Shown: positions 1-11,510, counted from the stretch's first letter. The stretch is DNA of 64,000 bases from Gigaspora margarita (GCA_009809945.1 WTPW01000556.1:173555-237554), one strand, 5' to 3'. Notes: a model not told the origin generated them from the sequence alone. Numbers and translations: made by a program.

Positions 1-27
1 AAAAGAATTAATTACATATAATAAAAA

Positions 28-135
28 TCGCATAATCGACCTAATTGATCGCATAATTTTAAATTTATTTCGCATCCATCGCATAATCAACCTCAGTTCG
101 GCCGCATAATTTACCTCATCGCATCGCATAATCCT
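28..135. repeat. Short-word repeat cluster (TCGCATAAT)
   Basis: The word TCGCATAAT and near copies recur about seven times, often followed by ACCT or TT. No reading frame is supported. It may be the end of an element cut by the window edge. Confidence 0.5.
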
Positions 136-148
136 GGACACCCTATGT

Positions 149-478
149 ATGACGAAATGGTATTTGAGTAACCTGATGATCTGTATCGATTTCCTTCGTT
201 CTTTGAGTTTTCTGCTCGACATTGCGTCCAGCATTCCCCCCCACCACTCCCGAAAGGAAAGAAGAAAGAAAGGGGGAGAAAGAGGGACGAAGAAAGAAGA
301 AGGAAAAAGAACGACCATGATGCTCGAAAAGTTCTGCTCACGTGACGTCCTGCGGCTTGTTCCGCGACCCTATCCCATACTGAATTACGTGATGAGATAC
401 AGGAAGAGGACGTGACTATAGGAAGGGTTGGTCACGACTGTTGTGTGCGAGGAAGGGGCACACAAGACGAGCAATAAT
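149..478 (+). repeat. LTR-like dispersed repeat, copy 1
   Basis: The order of blocks matches 13556-14255. First comes a block containing AACCTGATGATCTG and CTGCTCGACATTG, then a purine-rich stretch, then CGTGACGTCCTGCGGCTTGT, and last GGGCACACAAGACGAGCAAT. A third partial copy lies at 9364-9515. A repeated block on both sides of a short purine-rich spacer suggests a miniature LTR element (TRIM). No polymerase genes are present, and the LTR assignment is inference. Confidence 0.45.
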
Positions 479-479
479 A

Positions 480-1439
480 CCGTATAAGCGCGAAATAACG
501 GGCCGGGGCGTTATTTCGAAATCCGGACACCCCCAAAATAACATTTAGTGTCTCGAATTAACGCCCATGCGCGTCCCGAATTAACGCGCCCCAGATATAA
601 CCGGTAATTGATTCGTGCGGCAATTCAACTGCATCGTTGACATGGGCCATAAAAACTTAGTATTTATAGCTGTTCTTATCTATATAGTAAAAAATTTACC
701 GAATGATTATTTTGCCGCTTCAATAAGTTTTTGATTTTTGGTAATGCAATATCTTGTTATTTACAGCTGATTCGAAAATTAGTGGGACATTTGAAAAATT
801 TTCTTGTTTTTGAAACCTTTCGGTTTCGTCTTATGAAACATCTAACTCTTCGGAAACCATGTCACAGTCTTCGGAACTTCGGTCCGATAATGGTGATGCG
901 ATTTCCGAAGAGTTAGATGATTCATCCGAAAGGTTTCAAAAACGAGAAAATTTTTCAAGTGTCCAACTAATTTTCAAATCAGCTGTAATATAAGTGATAA
1001 GGTTAAATAAAATTCGAGCCAATCATTTATGTGAGATTGGATAATTATTAAGAATAAAAGTGACTACTGTATTTGATCAGAAATTATAAGCCCGATTATG
1101 AATTTCTTATGAGTGCTAATGAATTTTTGTATGCATATAACCTAGTTGCTTATAAATGTCTGTACATATGCACCTGATTACTTATAAATTTAGTACACTT
1201 ATTATAATTTTATACGCTTAGATGATTTATCACTTTGTTACCCCCTTTATAGTTTTTAAATATATATTTATGAAACAATATTTTTAGGTCTTATTATGCA
1301 AGTTGCATGCGCGTTATTTTAAAAATCTTTGGCTCCGAAAATCAGTTCTTATTTCGAAATAACGCGCATGCGCGTACTCGAAATAACGCGCCGGTCAATC
1401 AATTAACGCGCAGGGGAGCGTTATTTCGCGCTTGTACGG
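480..1439. mobile_element. 960-bp TIR element with TA target duplication
   Basis: The left end reads CCGTATAAGCGCGAAATAAC. The right end is its inverted complement with one substitution, and TA flanks both sides (478-479 and 1440-1441). The word CGAAATAACGCGC or CGAATTAACGCGC recurs in both orientations near each end, as expected of transposase-binding subterminal repeats. The interior has no supported gene, so the element would be non-autonomous. TA duplications suggest Tc1/mariner, but no transposase links it to a superfamily. A 113-bp relative with TA flanks lies at 42518-42630. Confidence 0.6.
763..986. repeat. Near-perfect foldback inside the TA element
   Basis: Arms of about 95 bp start at ACAGCTGATTCGAAAATTAG and end with the inverted counterpart CTAATTTTCAAATCAGCTGT. 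They surround a spacer of about 45 bp. RNA from here would form a long hairpin. It could be a nested MITE or the original core of the host element. Confidence 0.7.
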
Positions 1440-1458
1440 TAATAGATTATAGATACGC

Positions 1459-2037
1459 AGAGATTATGAAGATACATGTGGGAGTAAATGGTGAATCTCA
1501 GTTCTTTCTTTCTTCGCTTGTCTTGCCACTTGTTCTCTTCGGTGCCCGATTATAATCTGGCTCCCATCCCTCCCGCCCTCTCTCATTCATTGCACCTAGC
1601 ACCTAGCGCCCTGCCTGTTGCCATGTGTAATGAGTTGAATGCGCCGCACCATAGCGTGGGCTCGAACTCGTTGATGTTGTCATGTGTACCGAGTTGAATG
1701 CACCGCACCATAGCGTGGGCTCGAACTCGCTGTTATAAAAATTGACGTTATATGTAATGAGTTGAATGTGCCGCACCATAAGCGTGGGCTTGGACTCGCT
1801 ATTAGAAAAAAAAAAAAAGATGCGCCATACCTTAGCGTTGGCGATCCTCAATTATGCTTCGTCACGTGGCATATCACGTTTACATAGAGTTGTTATGAGC
1901 ACAGTATACGTAGAGTTGTTATGAGCACAGTATGTAATAGTAGAAGAGAAAGTGATGGAGTGTAGCACTACTCCCATTATGTATCTTCATAATCTCTAAT
2001 AAAGAGAGTGTTTAATATTAAATCCGAGCGAGAATAA
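1459..2037. repeat. Dispersed repeat, copy A (inverted relative to 24 kb)
   Basis: Most of this block matches the reverse complement of 24036-24565 at high identity. The shared landmarks are GATTATGAAGATACA, GGTGAATCTCAGTTCTTTCT and TCCGAGCGAGAATAAT. The block has internal terminal inverted repeats (AGAGATTATGAAGATACAT near 1460, inverted near 1980). It also holds three to four tandem units of about 60 bp at 1622-1850, each with GAGTTGAATGCGCCGCACCA and AGCGTGGGCT. It is a non-coding mobile-element candidate. Confidence 0.6.
1622..1850. repeat. Tandem ~60-bp units in copy A
   Basis: Units contain ATGAGTTGAATG, then GCCGCACCATAGCGTGGGCT, then CTCG, with a diverging linker. The last unit is decayed and follows an A run. 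The counterpart array is at 24100-24405. Confidence 0.65.
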
Positions 2038-4480
2038 TTGAAAAAAATGAAACATATAACACTAAAAGATCTACTTAAATTTATTATTTTCATTAATATC
2101 GTTAATAATAAATATGAATTACATATTATTATTATACTACTGACTAAATTTCTATAGGGGTCGACAAAATCAGTATTATCATCATTACAGGGGCGGGAGC
2201 TGGACATCGCCTAATCTATACACCATAAATAGGTCTTTCACTCCGTTTCCCTCGGCTCCAGCCCAATTAAACTCCAGTATACTACAAAATTTAATAAAAA
2301 TTAGAACTCAGAATTGTTAAATTTTTATTATACTACAAATCTATTACGTATTACATATGTCATATTATTTATAAAAAAAAATAAGTAAAGTTTTCGAATG
2401 TTTAATATTAATGGTCGTATAATTATCACTTGGTCATATAATCTTATCTATCATCGATTGAAAAATAAAGTATTCAGTTCAAAATTTAAGAATAACTTAG
2501 GTCAATTGAAGATCGACCTAAATTGTGAAATGACACCGAACATTTATAACATTCGTGTAAAAATTTAGTCATTCTAATTATTGAAAATATTATTTTTCCG
2601 TTACCACTATATAGTATTAGGCATTATTATGTATTGTGTGATGGTCTAGTGCAATCGTCACGTAAGCGTGACTGCACCAAAATTGCGCCATCAGATTTTA
2701 ATATGAACGTTTTTGTTTAAAACGGTTAACAATATCAAGGGATTATTCAATTATGTTAATACGATAATACTGTATATTACGATGATACCAAGATGGATGA
2801 TGCTTAAACTTGGTGTCTTGATATGAAAGTATAAACCCTGCTAAAATCCACATATATCCTTTTATGATGAACTTTAACCTTAAATCCTAACATAACTCTA
2901 AACAAGTAAATTCAAATTTCAGCATCTGATAATAATGCATTAAATAACTTACAAATTTTACACATCCTACTATATTAGATTCAATCAATCAGATTTTTTA
3001 AATAATATCATCTTAAAATGTTCTGATATCACTTAATTTTAAAAATTAATTTTTATTAAAAAAACATAAAATTAAAATTTAAAAAAATCCAAGTCTGCGG
3101 GTAATGCAAAACGAAAAACTAACTTTGTGTGACCTAACTGTAAAAATTCTTTAATTTTATCATTACGTAGAATGTTGCGTATAATTATAAATTTGAATAT
3201 GTTTGGTTAAGGCCTCACCCAAAAATGAACAACCAACCAAAACGCTGGATAACTCTCACTAATCACTTGATATACTTCGTTACATTTACTCCCTCCCAAG
3301 AGTTCTAAAAGTGATGTTAACCGAAAATTCAACTTCAAGCGGCCTAAATATGTGTATATAAATTTGGTACATAGTATTTATCGAATGTTCTATAATAAAA
3401 AAATTTTTATCAAATTTTAAATTTATACCGATCAAAAAGCCATTTCAAAGTGAAAAATTATATACGTAAATTTATAATTGGCATAAATTAAGAAATGACG
3501 CATAACATATACAGACAACTCTTTCTATAGCGAACTGACAGTTCTACAAAAAAAAAGTTCATTATAAAAAATTGTTAGTTTAAGAACCCATGGCACTTTT
3601 ATACCAAACCGTTATGAACTTTCAAAATTTGAATTCGTATATCCAGAGCTGCTGTATATATATAATATATGTATTTTTTTTTAGTCTACAAATCTTTGTT
3701 TTAATAAAAAAGAATTGAAATGGCTTAATTTTCTGAATTATCATTTGGGCGATTATCCGGTGATTACCTGAACCCAAGCTGGTGCACATTTTTTTGGGTG
3801 CTCTTTATACATACAGTGCGGGACACCTTAAACCACCAAATTTAAAAAATAATGCCCAAATTTTATGGCATAATGTGTAATATTATACAAAAATCAAGNC
3901 ATATGATTGGTTAATATTTGTATAAATTAATAAATTTAAAAAATTTTTAAATTTTAAAAAAAAAATTTATTGTAATTCTGACCAGAATTATTATAATTTT
4001 CCAGAGTTATAGTGGCCAAAATTTTAATTTCTCCTTATAATAAAATTATCATCTTGTCACGAGTGTTCTGTACATTTTTACCAATCATTTTGCACGTGCG
4101 AAAATTAGATAGTATAAATGGTCACGATCACATGTCATGAGAAAGAATATATCTAATACGCACGTTAGCGATATGGCTCCATCCATTTTTTGGAAATGCT
4201 AAACCAAATTTGAGGAGTATGACCAAAACAGGATATAAGAATGAAAAATCATCCAAGCGGGACGTGGGAAATTTAAAATAAGATGATCAATCGCTGCTGC
4301 TGATTGGTCTTTTATTCGTAATTCGATTGGATAACTCATGACATGTGCAATATGTCATTCAGATGTAATCTAATCTATACAACCTTGATCAAATTTGTCC
4401 GTTTAAACATTTTAGATTGGTCACTGTGTAGGTAACTAATTTTTACGTACGAACGTACGTACGATTCATCATGTTGATGT
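2038..4480. other. Gene-free AT-rich stretch
   Basis: No convincing coding region is visible. Scattered fragments of families seen elsewhere are present: a GGGTAATGCAAAACGAAAAAC block near 3100 related to 4.8-5.4 kb, and an AATTTAAGAATAACTTAGGTCAATTGAAGAT-like block near 2480 (shown here only as GGTCAATTGAAGATCG). A Helitron-like hairpin lies at 2646-2672. Confidence 0.5.
2646..2672 (-). other. Possible Helitron-type 3' hairpin
   Basis: Read on the minus strand, a 6-bp stem GTCACG/CGTGAC with loop CTTA is followed 7 nt later by CTAG. This layout resembles a Helitron 3' end (hairpin, then CTRR). Similar hairpins occur near 29.0 and 29.3 kb. No 5' end or Rep/helicase gene is visible. Confidence 0.35.
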
Positions 4481-4489
4481 GTTAATAGT

Positions 4490-4740
4490 GACGACGGGAT
4501 AAGCTACGCTTAAATATTTTTAATTGGTCATCTTCAGAAAATGTGACCAGTGTATGGGAACTTCTTTTTACATACAATTAATAATGACGACAGAGTTAAA
4601 CTTGCCAATTTTATCTATCTATATTATTTATATAATTTAATCTTAGGTTTGTATACTTTACGCGGCTGCATCCAGAAACGTGATCAAGTTTTGGGAAAAT
4701 TTTTGGTCAGCCTAATGACGATTCTTTTGAAACTGTAATT
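4490..4740. repeat. Dispersed repeat shared with 25.2-25.5 kb
   Basis: Blocks such as TTAATAATGACGACAGAGTT, GGCTGCATCCAGAAACGTGA and TTTTTGGTCAGCCTAATGAC reappear in the same order and orientation at about 25170-25510 with scattered differences. No coding is supported. Confidence 0.6.
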
Positions 4741-4767
4741 ATTGAGATATTCGTTCATTTTAATGAT

Positions 4768-5446
4768 TATATTGATTTTTCGTTTTGCATTACATGGAAT
4801 CTGAAAACTTTGGTCGGTAAAATTTTTTTTTTTGAATAATATTAAGTTGATTTTTCGTTTTGCATTACATGGAATCTGAAAACATCAGTCTGTCAGATTT
4901 TTTTTCCTTTTTTTTTTTTTAAATTAATAAATAAAATTCACATCTAAGATTAGACCTCGCTAAGTTGATTTTCGTTTTGCATTACATGGAATCTGAAAAC
5001 TTCAGTCGGTCAGTGGTTTTTTTTTTTTAATTTACTGTAAATTAATAAAATAATGTTTGCATCTAAGAGTAGGCAACACAAAGTTGATTTTTCATTTTGC
5101 ATTAATTATTTTTTTTTAATTTACTTTATATTAATAAAATAATGTTCACGTAAAAAGTTATACAAGGTTAATTTTTCATTTTGAGCAACAAGGAAACAAA
5201 GAATTGGAATGGCTGGCATGTTTTTTTTCTTTTTTATTAAATTAATAAAATAATATACTCATCTAAGATTAAACCACGCAAAGTTGATTTTTTGATTTGC
5301 ATTACATGGAATTTGAAAACTTCAGTCAAGGCAGTTTTTTTTTCTTTTTTTTTAATTTACTGTAAATTAATAGAATAATTTGCATCTAAGATTAGGTGAT
5401 ACAAAATTGATTCTTCATTTTGCATTAAATGGAATCTGAAAAATGG
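4768..5446. repeat. Tandem array, unit about 80-120 bp, continues at 6641-6765
   Basis: Variants of GTTGATTTTTCGTTTTGCAT followed by TACATGGAATCTGAAAAC recur near 4768, 4849, 4963, 5082, 5166, 5282 and 5405. They are separated by T-rich runs and TTAATAAAATAATGTTCA-type linkers. Another unit lies near 6703, beyond the hAT insertion, so the array predates that insertion. Single related copies in inverted orientation are near 3100 and 15010-15170. Confidence 0.7.
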
Positions 5447-5454
5447 GTCAGTGA

Positions 5455-6632
5455 CAGTGTTTAAAATTCAAATTGAAAGTTATGTTCTCAAAAGAGCATA
5501 ATTTAAATTTTTATTGTTCTCAAAAATTTTTTAGTGTTCATTATATATTAAATATATTGAACATTAATTTTTAAAGAATGTTCATGTTTGTATTAGCTTC
5601 AAATGATATTGATATTATTTATTAATTTACAACAAAATTAATTCAAATTAATAAAATCAATGACTTAATAATTAATTCTATAATCAAGTTTGCACCATTC
5701 TTGATATGCTAATTGAAAATTAAGCTGTTCTTATACTGCACTTACTCACTTGTAGTTTAACATATTGTGAATTAAAGTTAAATCTAACTTTTAATAATAA
5801 AATAAGTAGATTATAAATAAATAACTTATTCTCTGATAGTTTAATATAAAAATAAAATAATTTTTAATAAAGGATTCTATAGTTAATAGAATAATAACTT
5901 ATTTGAAAATAAATTCTATACTTACAATTCATATACTAACTTCATGCTTATCTATTAATATTTTTTTTTAACTTTGTATATGATTCTTTGTATTTTTTCA
6001 ACATAACACAATATATTATACAATTTAAATTCTAATAATTTTGTTAAAACTTCAAGTGCTTTTTATATTTGCACATAGTAAAACAAGCCTTTCTATAATA
6101 TTTTACTAATGCTACTATTGGTTAATACAATAAATTAGAATCCAATTGCTTTGTTATTTAACTATTTAAACTTTGTACTAATAAATACTTTGTGTCTTTT
6201 TTACTTGCTTAGTATTAGCATATCATTTAAACCAAATCATCTATATATATGTTTATGCAATAATGATACTCTCAATATAAAAAACACATGCATGGGTAGT
6301 GAATGTTTTATTTTAAAATCTTTAAAGGCTATTTCCTTAAATATTTATTTGTTACCATATTGTACAACTTAAAACATATGCGTTATACATAGTATATACA
6401 TATGTATAGAATTTGTCATGATCAAATTATATTATCAAATTGATAAATATTTATAAAATTTATTGTTCTCATTAGCAAATCTAGAACATAAAAATTTTAT
6501 AAATGTTCTCTTTGAGAACATTTCAAGAGGATAAAATGTTCTCAAATAAGAGAACCTTTTTTTAAGTATCAATGTTCTTAAAAAAACTCAAATGTTCATT
6601 GAGAACCATGAGAAATTGAATTTTAAACACTG
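5455..6632. mobile_element. Non-autonomous hAT element, 1178 bp
   Basis: Terminal inverted repeats read CAGTGTTTAAAATTCAA. The element is flanked by an exact 8-bp duplication GTCAGTGA (5447-5454 and 6633-6640). CAGTG ends with an 8-bp duplication are diagnostic of hAT elements. Words of the TGTTCTCA/GAGAACA type cluster within about 150 bp of both ends, as hAT subterminal repeats do. The interior is AT-rich with no transposase. Confidence 0.85.
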
Positions 6633-6765
6633 GTCAGTGAGTCAGGGTTTTTTTTAATTTACTATATATTAATAAAATAATGTTCATGTCTAAGTTATTC
6701 AAGGTTAATTTTTCGTTTTGCTAACAAGAAACCAAAGAATTGGAATGGCTGTCAAGTTTTTTCTA

Positions 6766-8143
6766 TTGATCCTATCACACAATTAGGCAAGACCAATTCG
6801 ATTCAATGGTTTATATTACCCATCCTTTTAACCCCCTCCTCTCTCTATTAGTAAAAAAAATTTTTGAGACATACATGTATGATTTTAGCTAGAGAACATA
6901 ATGCCGAGTGGAATTAAAACTAGAAATTGTAAGGATCTGAAACTTTCCAAGAAGAAAATAAATGAACATAAAAGACAAACACGGGCAGCCCAATAAATAA
7001 ATTACTAGGATGAATATGAAGTTTAATTATGTTCGCTTTAACGTTTGTGTTTTAAAAAAAATACTATATGCATAACTGTAATTATTTAATCATCCAATAA
7101 TTACTGGTCTGAGTATAAAGTTTAATTTTGTTTGCTTAAAAGTAAAAATCATGAAAATTTCAATATTAACTCAACCTTAACCACAGTATTTACTGTGTTT
7201 GGAAATAAATTCTGTTGCAGAATTCTATACCGTAAAGGGGTGCCGATAGCGCCCCACAAAATACTTGTAATTATAATAAAATTTGCAATGAAACAAAAAA
7301 ATTTACTCTTGGGTATTTCAAGTTAAATATTAACAGAATTAATTTCTTAATCAAATTTAGACCTACATTATAAATGGGTATATACAACCAAAATTTAGAT
7401 ATTATACATATAAATTACTGCATCACTTTTACCAGTTACAGTATTAATAAACATTAGCCAATCTTATTTGATGATGATCATCTGACATAATAGCCAATAA
7501 AAAGGAACTTCTGTCATGCTGCCAGCGCATCACTACTTACACTTGTAATATATAAATAATAAAAATCCATATTAGGGATTGTACCTGGGTAGAAATGACT
7601 GTTATATGGCTATAGCAATTTACCTGGATAACTGAGTAATTTTATAACTCTCTGGTAAAGATTTTCTATAATCTCTAAGTTATATGCCTTTTTTTAAAAT
7701 ATACGTTCACCACAAGGATTAATCGAAGAGCCAAAATAGCTATATTTGAACTTATTTTAAATGTAATCCTAAACAGTAATTTATAAATTTAAAGACGATC
7801 CTAAATTTACAAAATTATCTCGATGGACTGAATATTATCTAATTAATAGGGTATAATATGATATTAAAAACACATAGAAATTATTATGTTTAAGTACATA
7901 TGAGAATTAATACACAATCGACAGATCGATAAAAATGCTCAATGTTAACGCCATTAACTCTTCTAATTATACATAGCTAATCAAATTTTCAAGTATAGTA
8001 TATAGTTAAAGAATCGTTATCTAATTTTTTTTGTAATACTCTTATATAAATATTATGCCATTAGAAAATTTTTTCACTTTTGTAAACAGTTTAACTTATT
8101 TTAACATTATTTTTTTCTCGCCTTTTATCTTAGAACATCCAAT
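6766..8143. other. Gene-free AT-rich stretch
   Basis: I see no gene here. The last 150 bases may hold the promoter of the small gene at 8144, with a TATATAAAT-type element near 8044. Confidence 0.5.
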
Positions 8144-8371
8144 ATGGCTAAAGTTTCTAAAAATATTGTTTATTTTGTTCTTATCATTCATGTTCTCTTA
8201 ACAACTGCCTTACTTGCTCATGCATTAGGAGGATGTAACCTGAAAATCCTGCTAGCTAATAGCTCAAAACATGAATTGGGAAAAAGAAATTATACTTTTG
8301 ACCTACTCCATTTTAATAAAGGTCAAGAAATTTTGCTTCCTGCAAATTGTCCTAGACATATAAGTATCTAG
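8144..8371 (+). CDS. Small secreted protein candidate, 75 aa
   Basis: The frame runs from ATG at 8144 to TAG. The N-terminus is a classic signal peptide: Lys residues at 3 and 6, then a hydrophobic core (about residues 9-24, containing YFVLIIHVLLTTALLAHA), then a small-residue cleavage region near Ala-Leu-Gly-Gly. The mature part would be about 45 residues with two cysteines (in GGCNLK and PANCPR), compatible with one disulphide. A TATA-like element lies about 95 nt upstream. I do not recognise a family. It could be an apoplastic or effector-like peptide, or the first exon of a longer gene, since a short terminal exon would be invisible here. Confidence 0.5.
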   Translation: MAKVSKNIVYFVLIIHVLLTTALLAHALGGCNLKILLANSSKHELGKRNYTFDLLHFNKGQEILLPANCPRHISI

Positions 8372-8499
8372 GTCTATTAGTTGCTTGTAGGAGTCTTAAA
8401 GATGTTGTTGCATTTGTATTTGTTGTGCACTTTTTGATTGACACATTGTGATTGATTCGCTGAGGCGATATATACCTATATTTTTGGATCATCTAATTC

Positions 8500-9085
8500 T
8501 TTGTGGCATAATATTTTAGGAGCATCACCTCTTCTAGAAACTCTACATGTGGTAGAAACACATACTCATGGTCTTTCAATTGATAATATACTTCACCGAT
8601 TTGATCTTTTGGAGCATAATCAAATTGATGTACCATATTGTCCTGATAATTCTCCTGAAATATATTCTTATTGTATACCTCATCGTATTGAAGATATTGT
8701 GCATCCATCAGATCCTTCTACATCAGATCCTTCTACATCTAATTCTTCTACATCTAATCCTTATACATCACAAGTTTCAATAGATGCACAAGTTTTCCAG
8801 AATTTCTTGATTTAATTAATTATCGCAATAATCTTGATGTCAGAACAAAACATCAATTGTGGCTACCTATCAAAATACACTAAATCGATTTCCTAGTGCA
8901 ATTAATTATGTAAATGCACTTACAAATGTGCAGAATCTCTTAGTAAATCAATTAAAAAGTTATAAGAGAAGAATAGCAAGCACAAAAGTTAGAAAAATTC
9001 TTAGCAATACCTCTTTATTTTTGGTATCAAGCTCCTGATGAAAAAGATGAAGATGATATATATGATAAACTCAGGAAGTAATTTA
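8500..9085 (+). pseudogene. Decayed unknown protein-coding region
   Basis: Coherent coding stretches can be read on the plus strand but are separated by frameshifts. The first, 8501-8815, ends in a Ser/Thr/Pro/Asp-rich repeat (units like SDPSTSNPSTS). A second stretch near 8876-9005 encodes NRFPSAINYVNALTNVQNLL followed by a basic segment with KSYKRR. A third near 9015-9080 reads QAPDEKDEDDIYDKL. The amino-acid composition looks protein-like and the frame breaks suggest a dead gene. Family unknown; possibly transposon-derived. A minus-strand frame over 8493-8708 is probably a shadow. Confidence 0.4.
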
Positions 9086-9363
9086 ATATCAATAAGATAG
9101 CTGCGCAACATGCAATATCGTGCAGGACCAGTACTTTCAAAAAACATTTTACTAACATGATGTATTTCAAAAAGAATATAACATATTTCTGATATCTCTT
9201 TTTCTAACAAGATCTTTCCCTAATTAGAAGTTTCATTTAAAAATAATTATTATATCAATACAAAAAAAAAAAATTAAATGAGTAAGTTAGGGTTAGGTTA
9301 GGAGTATTTTTAGGCGAGTTTGTTTTAATTCTGGTAGACAAATAACATCATTATATGATCTGC

Positions 9364-9515
9364 TTGTGAACGATGTTACAAGGCAGTACATTATTGCGAG
9401 TCACCAAACTTTCTGTGTAATAGCAGATTGCTGTGAACTGGTCTTTTAGGTAGCCTGATGATCTGCATCAATCTCTTTGTTCTTTGAATTTTCTGCTCGA
9501 CATTGTGCCCAGCTC
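9364..9515 (+). repeat. LTR-like dispersed repeat, copy 2 (partial)
   Basis: It shares TTATTGCGAGTCAC, TGATGATCTGCATCAAT and CTGCTCGACATTGTG with 13820-13945, and its second half with 152-235. It sits directly before the Sel1 remnant. Confidence 0.5.
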
Positions 9516-9569
9516 CATCGCAAGAACAAGTCAGATTTTTTAGCAAGAAAAAAGGAGAATTTTCAAGTT

Positions 9570-11510
9570 TTTAGAGAATTTTTCAATATTGTATTACCAA
9601 ATGAAAGTTGTTATATCGTTTTGGACAACTCCAAAAAAAAAAAAAAAGAATCACGAAAATTTTTCTGGGACCAGAAAGAGGAAAAGTAAGGGCCAATGCA
9701 TGGTGCAAGAACACTAGGTTGATCTCTCTGGATCTTAGTGAAGATGTATTTTGCATAAATTCTGATAAAATATATGATGTTGGATGTAAAGGAAATTGGA
9801 GTTGGAAATGGATGAGCATAAAGCATTCATTTGTGTTCAAATCTGCAGATATGGGTAATGCTGTTGAGATAAAGGCTTTTGGTGTCTCTTATTATAATGA
9901 AATTGGAGTTGAAAAAGAAGGACACAAGGCATTTGTTCATTACCAAAAATCTGCAATTATATGCAATGCTAGAAATTTGGATCCTCACGATAATTTTTTG
10001 GGACCAGTGAGAGAGAAAGAACACTAGGCTGATCTCTCTGGGTCTTGGTAAAAATCGTAATATGCCGAAGAAAAAGAAGCATTAGTAGATGCATATTGCA
10101 ATAACGTGCAATAATAATAGGAAATACTGATAAAACATAGAATTTGGACATTGTAATGTAAAGGAAGTTGAAGTTGTGAAAGAGGAACATAAAGCATTCA
10201 TTATAATCATAACTAGCAGATATTGGGTAGTAGCTGTTGAAACAAAGGCCAGTAGTGTCTGTTTTCATAATGCAATTGGAATTGAAAAAAAGGACACAGA
10301 GTATTTGTTTAATACCAAATATCTGCAGATATGTGTAATACTAAAAATTTTGATCTTGGAGATAATTTTCTGGGACCAGAAGGAGGAAAAAATATTATGC
10401 TGACTCTCTGGATCTTGGTAAAAAATAGTCTTGTGTCAAAGTGGAAAAAAAAGAGTATTAGCAGATATATGTTGCAAAAAATGCTACAATAACGATGGGA
10501 AATACTGATGGAACGTATAATTTTGGATATTGTGATGTAAAGAAAATTAGAATTGAAAAAGAAGGCACATAAAGTGTTCATTTATGATCAAAATCTGCAG
10601 ATATGAGTAATGCTGCTAAAGCAAAAGCTGTTGGTATCTGTTACTATATTGGAATTGGAGTTAAAAAAAAAAAAAAAAAGAAGGACACAAAGTGTTTTGT
10701 TTTAGTCCAGAAATCTGCTAATATGCATAATAAAAATTCTGATCGTTATGATAATTTTTCTGGGACAAGGTAGAGAAAAAGCATACCAGGTGCATTTCGT
10801 AAAAGCACTAGTTGACCTCATTGGATCCTGGTTAAATAGTCTTGGATAAAGTAAAAAAAAAGAAGGTATTAGCAGATAGATTTTGCAAGGTTGTTACAAT
10901 AATGATAGAAAATATGGATGGAACGTATAATGTTAGACATGTAACAAGGTATTCATTTGCAAATAAAAATCTGCAGATATGGATAATTCTGTTCAAAATA
11001 AAGCCATTGGTATCTGTTATTAATAGAATTGAGGAGAAGAAGAAGAATAGAGGCTTTGGTTTATTACCAAAAATCTGCAAATATGTGTGATGCTAGAAAT
11101 TTGAAATTCACAATAATTTTCTGGGACCAGAAAGAGAAAAAGCAAGTGCAGATGGCCTTTATAATCCTGGTAAAATAGTAGTGGCGATATAGGAAAGCAT
11201 CAGAAGATGTACTTTGTAATAATTTTATGGAATATATGATATGAGATATTGAGAGGAAAGGAAATTAGAGTTGAAAAGAATAATATAAAACACCCATTTA
11301 CAATCAAAATCAGCAGATATGGGTAATGTTGGAATAAGAGCCGTTAGTGTCTGTTACCTTATAGAATTGGAGTTAAGAAGGATGGACACAAGGCATTTGT
11401 TTGTTACCAAAAGTCTGCTGAAGTTGGTGACTGTGATCAAAATAGAGTTAGTGTACCAAAAGATAGATAATGAGCCAATTACCAGAATAGAGAAAGGTGA
11501 TCCATGACAT
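9570..11510 (+). pseudogene. Decayed Sel1-repeat protein in a ~330-390 bp tandem array
   Basis: Sel1-type motifs such as YYNEIGVEKEGHKAFVHYQ and KSADMGNAVEIKA can be read in shifting frames. Sel1 repeats normally form helical scaffolds in signalling proteins. Here each Sel1 unit sits in a larger tandem unit marked by a TTTTCTGGGACCAGAAAGAG landmark near 9661, 9993, 10363, 10757 and 11113, giving spacings of about 332, 370, 394 and 356 bp. Most units also carry a GGATCTTGGTAAA block and A-rich tracts, and all are broken by stops and frameshifts. The array is best read as an expanded exon-intron or exon-spacer unit that later lost coding ability. No start or full-length frame remains. Confidence 0.6.

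Noticed and set aside
6151..6372. Plus-strand frame inside the hAT element
   Set aside because: No transposase motif; AT-rich chance frame.
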